64,000 nucleotides of DNA from Russula earlei (lineage: Eukaryota; Basidiomycota; Agaricomycetes; Russulales; Russulaceae). The notes under the pieces are model-generated. The model was not told the DNA's origin. It did no database searches and saw only the letters and a list, made by a program, of their open reading frames with translations. The position numbers were made by a program, and so were the translations under genes. The stretch lies in NCBI GenBank assembly GCA_025769875.1, contig JAGFNK010000257.1, positions 1 to 64,000 of the forward strand. Reading direction: 5' to 3'. Below, one piece after another: positions 35,830 through 46,080 of the stretch. The first letter of the stretch is position 1, and the number at the start of each line of letters is the position of its first letter.

Positions 35830-36760
35830 AGACGGTCGCGCGCCGGGTCGCTTCGGGGAGTTGTGCGTTCAACCGGATGCGTTTTCGACGATTCCGTCAT
35901 CAACCGAATCTTCGCGATGTCCGGCTGTTATAACGTCTTCCCGAGTCTAAATGTTCGGTCACTCCAAGCTTCCACTGGGACTTTGAACGGCGGCGGTCAA
36001 CCTCTGTGAGGCATGGCGATGCTGGGGAGGGCACCAGAGTATCGCCTGTCACTTGTGGCGATGGCTTTACCACGGCGGTTACTACACGAGGCCTGGCAGC
36101 ATACAAAATGGAAGGTAGGAGGACAAACTTGTGCACGAAGCAGAGCGAGACGTGTCGATGCCAGCACGGCGGAGTCGTCCGTAACTCTCAGGAAATGCCA
36201 TCGGCCGGCGCTTGTGGCAGTGAGAGGGAATGAGACGAGAAATCTATACGAACTGTAGCACTCCTTCGTCTGTAATCATACGTGCCAATCAATGGTGATC
36301 ATGAGGGAAAATTATCACAAAAAGATAAGAGCCTCGTATACATGTCAGACCCTTACCAACAATTGTCAGGCCGAGGCAAGGCATCGTTCACACCTTCATT
36401 GCTTCATTTTGCGAATGGGCGATGTAGCTAGCGAGCTTGATCACGACCTCGAGCTCGTTAGCTACACCGTGACTGGTATTCGAGACGAGAATTGGGGAAA
36501 CCTACCCCTAACCCCAAATTCCTCTGGGCGAGTCATGTGCCACGCAATGTCAAATTCAATTCAGCAGAGGCAGCCATGGTTGTCCCAACTCGAAGCCATC
36601 CATCCACCGAACCAGCAAGTGCTCTCAGAAAAAAAAGTTCGTATCTGGGATCGCCGGGACTGGTGAAGCAACGGTCGATGGCGATCCTCTCTCTCAAGCA
36701 TGCTAGAACCCGGGTCCGGAGTGGCCGGGGAAGAAGAGGCATTATGCGTGTTGGGGCGGA
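35830..36760. other. No recognised gene
   Basis: Short ORFs only; CpG normal. The end joins duplicated block A at about 36762. Confidence 0.4.
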
Positions 36761-36761
36761 G

Positions 36762-38190
36762 GTACGCCATGTTGTAAACGCAGACGCGCGACAAGCGCTG
36801 TCTTGACACTGCAAGAGCTCCAGGGCCATCCTCTCTCTACAATCGCAACAGCAGCAGGTTCAGCAAACTCGAGGCTCAAGACCCACCCAACGCAATTCCG
36901 ATCCCGCATCCGGCCGTGGCTACGCAGCTACCCGTGAAGCCTACCCTCAATCCAACTCTCAATCCGGAACGCACTGAACCGAGTCTACCAGCCGTGCCTA
37001 AGATACCGATCGGTCCGTGCAACGCGAGCAGCCTAACCCACCGCCTCAAATATCGCGGGTACCGTTCACGCACTCGCGATTACGACCACCGCAACGGCCC
37101 CAGGCGCGAGTACGACTACGAACGCGGGCGCGGGTACTACCGCCGTGGGCGCTCCCGTTCTCGGTCCTGGTCTCGTTCTCATTCCTGATCATGGTCCCGT
37201 CGCACTCCCGATCTCACCAGAGTGATCACCGGTCCTCCTGCTCGTGTTCATGGGACAGAGAAAGAGACTATGGCTACCACAGCACAGGTAGTGTGCATCG
37301 TGGGCGTGATTGGTACGCTTGCCCTGGTCGTGTTGGTGCTGGTGGGGGTGATGCTGTCGATGGAATGGAAGCGGTCCCGGGCCAGGTAATGATTCTGTCG
37401 GGAGAGCCAGCAGTCCTTGGTACGCGTCTCGGAAATTTTGATTTTACGCGCGAACGGACAAGGCGAGAGCGTGAATACGAAGAATGCTTGCGTGAGCGCA
37501 AGGAGTCTGGTGATGCTCCTCCTGGTGGCGGTGGTGGCGGTGATGGACCCAAACCTGGACAACGGCAGTTGGTTCATGGCAGTGGGGGTGTGTTTTTGAG
37601 ATGATTCTCGTTCGTCTGTGAGTGACAGAGATGAGTGCGTCATACAGTCCATGCAAAGCAGCGTGACGACGGCGAGGACCGGAGACGTCGAAAGGCGGTC
37701 AACAAGGGGCGAGAAGATGATGAAAAGGAGTCGGCAGCAGTAAAAATAAAGTAGGGTGCCGGATCGATAAGCTAGAGTTCGTGAGATTGGATGAGGACAG
37801 AGAGGACAGCAGAGGACAGTGAGCAAGCAAATGAACTTGAGGCAGGCCAGGAGAAGGGAGCTGAGAACTACTTGCACTCAAAAGAAGTAACTAAGGAGAT
37901 TAAAATACAAGAGGAAAAGTAAAGAAGAAAGGAGAGGGCATAAAAGAGATTCGAGAGTGAGCGAGACTGAAACACGAAGACAAGGAATGAAAGACAAATT
38001 AAAGAGGAATCGAGCTCGCACCCACGACATCACAGCATACTACCTAATCAATCATAAACCCTACAACCGATCTTGAGGAAAGAGCGACGTGGCGAGGGAG
38101 GCATTGGCAAGGCGCGCTAAGGGCTGCGAGCCCTCGCGTGCGGCAGTGATGACGTTGAGGTGAGTGTGACGTGGCGCGGGTCTTGAGGAA
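36762..38190 (+). repeat. Duplicated block A, copy 2, with SR-rich gene relic
   Basis: Partner of 925-2310. The SR-rich frame (Y-R-S-R-T-R-D-Y-D, D-Y-E-R-G-R-G-Y-Y-R-R-G-R, R-S-R-S) runs 37045-37188, stops at a TGA where copy 1 also has one, and has an additional 1-nt deletion near 37199. A further open stretch (37380-37600) encodes FDFTRERTRREREYEECL. Neither copy is intact. Confidence 0.7.
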
Positions 38191-38312
38191 AGGATCGCGG
38201 ACAGGCGGTGACGGAGGACGCGAGACCGAGCGCGTGGCCCGCGGTGCGTGATCCGAAGCCAGCCAGGAAGAACGTCTGACAGGAATGACGAGGCATGCAA
38301 GATGAAAGGATT

Positions 38313-38328
38313 GGGGGGGGGGGGGGGG
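38313..38328 (+). repeat. Homopolymer run of about 16 G
   Basis: An uninterrupted G tract inside otherwise ordinary sequence; prone to length errors in assembly. Confidence 0.8.
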
Positions 38329-38509
38329 CGAGGAGGTCCGGTGACCAGCACGAGGCGGATGGACAAGACGAATGAAAGGAGAGACTGCAAGGAGGGCTGA
38401 GATGGCTGGTGACAGCCGAATACCAACTGTTTGGCCGACAGGCGGGCTTGACGCGCTTAACGTCGGCCACGACTACATACAAGTGATACACGTTCGGAGA
38501 GCTGACATT

Positions 38510-39340
38510 TTAATACTTGTCGTGAATGATAAAGCAAGTCGTCTCTTCGTCACGAGGCAACGCGACAGTAACGTCCTTCGACACGTCGGCGATCTGGACT
38601 TCGTCCGCTCCCCACAGGATGTAACACGCCTCCTTCCAACTTTTCCCCACTGGCTTCCTAACCAGACGAGTGTCGATCGAATAGACGGCTTCGCCTTGGC
38701 CGTCCCAATAAAATGCAAACTTGGTGAAGTTGTGACTGAATGAGATCAAATAGCGCGTGATGCCTTCGTTGTTCGTAGCGGTGCCGCCGACGGTTGACGG
38801 AGCGCCTACGTTGCTTCCATGGGTGAAGAGGTAGAGACGACCGGGGCCCCGGGTGGTAACATTCACGGATTTGCCTCCGACAAAAATCATGGTGGATCTG
38901 TATGTGGGACGATCTGTTCCGCGCCAAAGAAGATGAAAGATGAGCATTTCCCTTACCAGGTGCTTCAAGGTCGGGTCGTTTAGCGTGAGAATGATATGTG
39001 TACAAGATTGTTGCTCCTACAAGACTACGGTTTATATACAACAGATCTGCTTCTGGGACATTCTAGAAAAGCCGTCATCTGATTGCGAGCCAGAAAGATT
39101 TCGAGAATTCTTTCTCTCGGCCTCTGCCTTTGCGCCCACGTGCAGGCGGTATTACCGCCGTCCGGATAGGCTAGACGTCCCGGTGCGACGCCATCCGGTC
39201 ACAGTGCCTTGGGTCTCGTCGATATGTTGGAGATTGCCCAGCCGAATGGCGAGTTGCGCTGCCTCGAGGTGCGAAGCGGAGTCGACATGTAGTGATCTCA
39301 CCAATCTAGTCTGTGCCACGTATAATAAATACATCCCCAA
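38510..39340 (-). CDS. Small spliced gene, unrecognised
   Basis: The minus strand supports at least two joined exons: 39062-38957 (acceptor ttctag before it, donor CTG|gtaagg) and 38913-38510 after a 43-nt intron with acceptor gaacag. Phase is kept across the junction. The product is beta-rich with no low complexity (NVPEADLLYINRSLV, TYRSTMIFVGGKSVNV, TRYLISFSHNFTKFAFYWDG, KEACYILWGADEVQIADV) and stops at 38510. An upstream exon probably lies around 39170-39340 (SASHLEAAQLAIRLGNLQ). I do not recognise the family. Intron-exon logic makes it more convincing than other anonymous ORFs here. Confidence 0.45.
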
Positions 39341-39344
39341 TGGG

Positions 39345-39714
39345 GATCCCCCCTACAAAGCTTGGGCGCTGTCACGTACTTCTCACCCCTCGCCGGTGTC
39401 CGTGTATCGACCATGCAGCTTGGTGCGATGATCATTGGTGATAAGTGGCAAGATCTTGGGCTTGATAAGTTCTCTTTCATCCGCCAATTGAACCGTGAAA
39501 AGGTAGGCGGCTTATGTAAGCGTAGGCAGGTAAGCCCAAGGCTATCCCTCATTGGCTAACGGGCAACCACCAGCAATCAATGTCAGTACTGGTGCTTATG
39601 TTAGCCACTTGAGGTGAGGTATTGGTTGACATGGATAAGGCTCACCCTCACCATGAACTGACCTACCTCTCCCCCCAACCTCATGTTTCCATAAAAGGAA
39701 ATTCTATGCATGTA
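39345..39714. other. No gene seen
   Basis: A short plus ORF (39362-39559) without a recognisable domain; the rest is transposon-adjacent sequence. Confidence 0.4.
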
Positions 39715-39986
39715 CTATCACCTATGGGGAACTTGCCAGTTCACGACCATCTCACCGATTTCATTTTCCCCTGTATCTGCCTGAACAACTACATTTAAAA
39801 CTTTGTATTTATACTATTGAGTGCCATTAATGGAGGTCCATCGAGTGGTTTTCAAGTTATATTTTGGCTGGGGGTCATGCCTGCATCACACCTTCTGTCA
39901 TGGCGGAGTGTGGAGTTTGATTCCAACTGGGTGATCACATACACCGACTCCAAGGGGTCTGGGGTCACTGCTATTCTATCCCCATA

Positions 39987-42899
39987 ATGCCATGTTACAG
40001 ACAGTCCAGTTGGCCAGGCCAAGACCACACATATGAGCAGCGGCTACAGGCTGCTTTGAGTGACTACAACAATGGTATACATCGATCTTTTGCTCGTGCG
40101 GCACTGGCCCATGATGTGAGCGCTGTGTTCCATACATCGCAAAGTCCTTATCCAATAATTTCCAAGGTTTCCTGCCAGACACTACAAGACAGAGCTTCTG
40201 GGAGGCATAGGTTATGTCAGGAAGCCCACCAGGATAGCCAGCTTCTCAAGCCGGCCCAAGAAAAGACATTGTTTGATTGGTGTGACCAAATGTCCATGAA
40301 GGCAATGCCTCTGGATCAAAAGGCACTGCATGCTCACGCTCTGGACCTCTCTGGCCAGTACCCCGGAATAAACTGGCACTATCAGTTCATCAAACACAAT
40401 TCCAGTCTGACTTTCTCAAAAGCAAGAGCATTGGATCCAACGCATGCACAAAATTTCAATAAGGCAGTAGTCCATGACTACTTTGCAAAACAACAGGAAT
40501 TGGTGGATAGTTATGATGGGATACCACCGGAACATCAGTGGAATATGGATGAGAAGGGAATTCAAATGGGAGGCGGCCATAAGAACAATGGAAGGAAGTT
40601 CTTATTCATGAAAGAATGGAAACAGTGATACCATATCAAGAGTGACTGTCTGGAGCTCGTCTCCATCATTGAGTGCATTTCAGCAGGCGGATTTATTATG
40701 CCATCAGGCTTTGTCCTCTCAGATGGCCCACTGCCTGACTGCCGGGATTTGGAAGGTGTTGGAAGGTGAGTTTTAATCCAGCGGTATGGCAGCAAGAATT
40801 AATATCTTTGTCTTCGCAGCATTGCAACATCCCCTTCTGGGTGGACAGATCGCGAAATATGCGAGCGATGGTTCCATTCTGTATTCATTCCATTTGCTAC
40901 TACACATCGCGTTAACAACAAGCCAATTGTACTGACCCTTGATGGGCACAGCTCACACGAGACCCCAGCCATGCAGCAACTTGCATATGACAACAATATC
41001 ATACTGTTCTGCTTCCCTTTGAAGACAACACACAAGCTTCAGCCACTTGATGTGTTGGTTTTTGCACCAGTCCAGCATGCGTGTGTTACCGAGTGGTTTG
41101 GGGTCCAGAAGATGCCGGAACACCTGAACTAGGGACTGCACTGTTTGCATTATGCGTGCGTCAGATCTTGATCGTTTATGTTCGTTGATATCTCGTTCGG
41201 AGCGCGTTGATCGTATCTTTCAGAAGATGTACTGAAGAAGCAATGAATAGCATTGCTTCTGTTCCAGATGTTCCTGTACCGCCACGTACGTCGATTCCTT
41301 GATTGGGGAAGCACTTAATGCTTCCAGCACCGAGATCGTTTACATAGAAGCAACCTCGCTTCTATGAGCCGCCTTTTGCTTCTATAGCACCAACCAGTAC
41401 TACAGTAGCATGAACCTTATCCCTGTAGGGCTATATAAAGCCTCCAGTAGAAACAGTTGAGCCTTAAGCTCGACTTAGTTTGCCAATCCCAAACAGTTGA
41501 CTCCTACCCCGTCTGCAGAGCCCCTCTCATCTTGTTGTCATACTCAAGAAGGATCTAAACACTCCTTCCCCTCCACGAGTATTGCTTGCTTGACTCAAGC
41601 ATATCTGCATTGGTAGGACGCGTTTATAGACGCGACCATTGATCTTATTTAAGGCACTTTGGAGCCTTAACAGCGTGGTCATCACATTGTGACCGCCACC
41701 TTGCCGAAGGTATCAAGATCACACATTATAATGTCATCCATGAATACATGGAGATTCAGAAATTTATCACCCTGGAACTCATTCAGAACGCATTCCACAA
41801 GTCCAGAATATGGCCCCTCAATCTGTCAGTCTTCACAGAGGAGGACTTTGCACCTAGCATGGTGTCGTCATCTTTGTTGCGCTTCCCATCCTCATACCCA
41901 ATAGAGGTTCCGACATCGCCTCCAGCAATCAGCTTGGACCTCAGTTCTGACTCTGGTGATGGCGATTACAGTGCCTCGGACTTGGAGGAAAGTGCCATGG
42001 ATGTGACCAGCACTCATGAATCCTCAACCACTAACCCACACTTGTGCACATGCAACTCAATAATCATGCGCGCATCTTCAGCACAGACCATGGAGGGGGT
42101 CATTTCTAATGACCAAGTTGTCTCTCTGCTCCAAGATCAAAAGTGGAGCCATCAAGAGCTGATTGTGAAAATACAATCTCTTCATCAACAAGTTTCTGTC
42201 CTCACACAAACAGTAATCATGCAAGCATCACAACTGAGTGTGGCGAATGCACACTGCATGATCGCCCAGCGAGAGGCCAATGATTTGCGTGTGAAGCTGG
42301 AAAATCAGCGAAAAACAAAACCACATTCTTCAACAAAGATCAAGGCCTGGTTTGTAATGCATCCCGAGCTGAAGGAAGCATTTGAAGCAGAGGAATGAAA
42401 CCGAATTACCCAGGAGAGACAAGAAATACAAAAGTGCACTGAGAAAGCTGCTGAAGATTCTGCCCGTGCAATATGAATTAGTAAAGGTACTGTCTCAAAG
42501 GTTTTCGACAACTCTCTTTCATCATACAAGCACAAGGAAGACCTCATGATCATTGCAGGTGCACTCGAGCTCTCAATGGAGGGCACCACATCTGAGCTCA
42601 CCACACGAATCAAAGAGCACCTTGCTGCACATCCAGAGTTGGAAATCAACCAACGGTTTATGGGACTCTATGGCAGGCGATGTAGTAGTATGCTGTATCC
42701 CTCCTCATTGTCCCTGGCCTCCGAGTCATCAGGAGGACCCTCAAATGCAGCACAACCGTTTGTGCAACTGTCCTCACTGACACACCACTTGGTTTTTGCT
42801 TACAGCACTACACCTTACAATAGTACTGTACCATCATTCCAGACTGAAGAAGAACTGGATTTCACTCAATTAGATGCCCATTACAACTGTTTTCCTTAG
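39987..42899 (+). pseudogene. Pogo-like DDE transposase, broken
   Basis: The first exon 39987-40765 encodes an N-terminal helix-turn-helix region, a CENPB-type segment (NWHYQFIKHNSSL) and the first catalytic stretch (HQWNMDEKGIQMG). A TGA at 40626-40628 interrupts it. A 54-nt intron (40766-40819) follows. The next exon carries SPSGWTDREICERWF, the second aspartate in IVLTLDGHSSHE, and the H-K-L-Q-P-L-D motif. The frame is then split by the solo LTR at 41084-41672 and resumes (HEYMEIQKFITLELIQNAFHKSR, 41700-41800). The tail runs to a SAP-like helix pair near 42560-42660 (ALELS...HLAAHPELE). In-frame TGAs at 42396 and about 42474 also fit CGA-to-TGA change. Inactive as it stands. Confidence 0.8.
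41084..41672 (+). mobile_element. Solo LTR inside the pogo transposase
   Basis: 589 bp, TGTTACCGAG...TTAACA, flanked by GCGTG at 41079-41083 and 41673-41677. Removing it restores the transposase frame across the site. TATA-like GGCTATATAAAGCC is at about 41430. Confidence 0.92.
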
Positions 42900-43052
42900 T
42901 CCCCACCTAATCAAATTGCCTATGTAAATACAACGGGGATGTTTCATCCTGGGTGGACTTCAATTTGGCATGTGTTACATGTCCATTACTTTCGTGACAT
43001 TTGTGACTGGTGAGATGGTTGTGAACTGGCGAGTTCCCCATAGGTGATAGTA

Positions 43053-45370
43053 CTGTACCATGTTGACAGTGAGAATAAATATTGAAAACAAACCTCTTGA
43101 AACTACAACATAGACTCTCCAAACACAACAAATAAAAACTCTCCTCCTGTTAAATGCAGCAAGCCTGGCTGCAAGAGGTTGGTAACCTCTCAGTTCAGGT
43201 GATGTGACCCATGTTGAAACCATCAAACTGGCCTAGTCAGGCAGGGCTGACAACAAAGGGCCACAGACCAAGTAGCCAAGGACTTTATGAATGCAGAAGA
43301 CCTGTTCCATGCTTTACATGTTCAATTCAAAGCCAGTGCACTTGTCAACTTCCATGGCACCTACTCAATTGAGGAAAATGATCTCATAGAACCAAAAGAA
43401 CATACACACATACTCACTGAGGAACTCTGGAAGGTTAGTGGTTACAGGTTTACATGAGTAGCTTTACTGAAGCATCATGAAAAGCAGACTTACCAACTTG
43501 AAAGTGTTCATGACAATCAACCATTGAAAGGAGAGGAGGCCATTGTAAGTCTTTGACTTTTAGTGATGGATTGGATGATCAAGAATTACTATAAAAGGCA
43601 ATTGTGTCAGCAAGACAATTGGTATTAGAACTCATTGTTAAACAATCCAGTTCAAGAGTGAGGGGAGAGCTTGGAGATAAGTTGATAGATGTCTAAGATG
43701 GTGTGGGGAAGGAGGAGAATCCAGAGCAGTACCAGATACCACAGAGGTACCATTACTGGTAGCATGAGGAAGTCATATAGAGAAGAAGCTGTTGAGATTA
43801 TCATTAATCAGGTGTGTTACCACCCTGGGATGTTGTGATGTAATCACAGCGCAGACACATTGACACATTGGTTACATGGACCAGGCAACACTGGGCTCAG
43901 GTGTGTTGATGTGCTGGATCATGTGGACTGGCTCAGCTCATATGCTGAGATCTGTGTTAGCTACAATGATAAGTTAATTGATGACAATCAGTAGTTAATA
44001 ACAACTGATCCTTGTATGATCCTTGTTACTGATTGATGGTAGCTACTTGCAGTTTACTTAGGGATGCTCTGGAGTACTTAAGAGTGTTGCATTTTGATAG
44101 ATCACTTCAGTCTTGTCTTACACAATACTGGAGTGAGTACTTACTGTTTCCTATCTTATCTATCATATCTAATCACACATTGTAGATACCTTTTGATAGG
44201 TACAATATATTTAACAGTCTTGTCTTACACAATACTGAAATATCTTTTGATAGATCCTAAGGATCTTATTGTTATCACATAACCTGCACCCTCCTTCTTC
44301 TACAGGTTATGGGCCCTGGCCTGATCTAAATTCCAAAGTTGAAGATCAACATACAAGCTCATCATTTCCCCTCAATATATCTCCCTTATTCAAGAGCCTC
44401 TGTTAATCAGAATGACACCCTACTCCCTTGGTCCCTGGAGCCAAAGGATTGACATGTGCACATGTTTATCACACATCAGGGGTACTGATTTTAATCTTCA
44501 TTGATTTGGCAACAACTGCTCTGTTAGCCTGGGTTGGCAATTCATGCAATTATCTAATGTTTACACACAGCACCCTTGCATATATGTTTACGTTCCCTCC
44601 TTGATCTTGATCACTTGCTTGGTCATCTTGCTTACTGGCCATTACCCCACATCATGAATAATTATCATGTGTCACATTACCAACCTATGATAGCCCTCTG
44701 GCAACACCACTTGCACTTGGGACACTGAGCAAGAGTTTCTATCTTAGGCATGCTCTTGAAATACATTCAGAAAGGTCACATTGGCAGTAACAAAAATGTC
44801 ATCAAATTGTTTACTTCCAAGCTCAAGCAGGAGGAACACAAATGCACATATGGTGGTGTTGGATCAAATGTCAGCACTCATATTCATTTAGTCCCCTGTT
44901 CCTTCTCCACCTCCTTCTCCATCCTCTGCTCCTCCAAGCCCTCCTCCTTATCCACATGCTCCACATGCCCAAGTAAATCCAGAAGATCCCTTGCCTATAA
45001 GTTTCTATTCTTTAAAAGGAAATATATATATACTTAATATATATTATAGCATCCAAATATGGGCTGACCTCAGCTGCCACCCCCTCAAGCCATGCCAATT
45101 GTATTGGGTGTGCAGCCACCAGGTGGTGTGTGAATGGACAATGCCAGACCGTACATGTAAATAATCAGAGTAGTTGTTCGTTTTTTCCCTCAGTCTTTTA
45201 CATACAAGACTGAGGTTAGTAGTACACGCTCCCTTACGTTACTTCTTATAACTAACATTGTACATAGTCGCGGTCTTTACAGGTTAGCTTAACTGATTAA
45301 TACAGTCTTTTACATACAAGACTGAGTCACAGTCTTTACAGCTCCAATAAATTGCACAATGTCCTTTTGA
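43053..45370. other. AT-rich, CpG-poor region without recognised genes
   Basis: Contains short direct repeats (CAGTCTTGTCTTACACAATA at about 44108 and 44216) and two copies of a short hairpin (about 45192-45213 and 45304-45325). A TGTTAC start at 43815 looked LTR-like, but no matching target duplication was found. ORFs are short and unrecognised. A (TA)-rich stretch lies at 45026-45050. Confidence 0.45.
45192..45325 (+). repeat. Two copies of a short palindrome, loop ttacatac
   Basis: CAGTCTT, spacer, AAGACTG occurs at 45192-45213 and again at 45304-45325, each able to form a 7-bp stem. A related CAGTCTTTACAG motif follows. Possibly transposon subterminal repeats. Confidence 0.5.
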
Positions 45371-45379
45371 TCCTACAAG

Positions 45380-45845
45380 GGCAATTCATGATCTTAAGGA
45401 CTTGACCATCCAATACTCTTTCTGCAAGGCACTCCATTGGCTAGGTGAGCACCTTACCAACTCATCTAAAAGGACCCCCAAGTTTGGCATGTGTTGCTTG
45501 AGTGGCAAGATTGCCCTTCCTGCTCTTCATCCATGTCCCCCTGAGCTTTACAACCTCCTCACTGGCCAAGATCCCACTCCTAAAGCATTTTGCCTTCATA
45601 TTCTCTCTTATAATACTGCTTTGGCCTTTACCTCAGTGGGAAGACAAGTGGATCATTCTGTTAATCAAGGACAAGGGCCTTGGGTCTTTGAGCTTCATGG
45701 GGAGCTCATTCACAGAATTGGGTCTCTTTTGCCACCAGAGGGACCTGATGCTGCTGCCCCTTCTTATGATCAACTCTACATTTATGACTCTGACTGTTAT
45801 GAATTGCTCCTTGCCCCCCTTAGCACTGTACCACCATGATGTCAT
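45380..45845 (+). pseudogene. Helitron helicase-like N-terminal domain fragment
   Basis: The open plus-strand frame encodes the conserved Helitron_like_N region of rolling-circle transposons: CKALHWLGEHL, FGMCCLSGKIALP, a leucine-rich PELYNLLTGQ, then the YNTALAFTSVG...GPWVFELHGELIHRIGSLLP signature and LYIYD. The Rep/HUH nuclease and helicase parts are absent. The fragment ends just before the NLR3 3' flank, so it may mark a capture or insertion edge. No Helitron terminus was identified. Confidence 0.8.
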
Positions 45846-46080
45846 ATGATGACTACCTTTACCCTCAATGGAATGACCAAGTTGTCATCATCACCCCAAG
45901 GCCTCATCCACATGCTCCATCATCCCATGCACCTCCATTCTCACAACCATGAAATGTCCTTGCTGCTGGCATTAATTAAATTTGCAGCGATGGTCATTTC
46001 TTTTTGCAAGAAATGTAATGATATTTCATAAGTAGAATCCTCATGTAAGATATGAAAGCCGACAGAAATGTCATCTCGGC

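Larger units (their letters stand above)
39715..43050 (+). mobile_element. Pogo-type (Tc1/mariner superfamily) DNA transposon, decayed
   Basis: Terminal inverted repeats start CTATCACCTATGGGGAAC at 39715 and end in the inverse at 43050. The two ends match for about 40 bp and are flanked by TA (39713-39714 and 43051-43052), the canonical target site. Inside is a DDE_1 transposase in pieces and a solo LTR insertion. Confidence 0.9.

Noticed and set aside
43815..44300. Possible solo LTR starting TGTTACCACC
   Set aside because: No end of the ACA type with a matching 5-bp duplication of the preceding bases was found.
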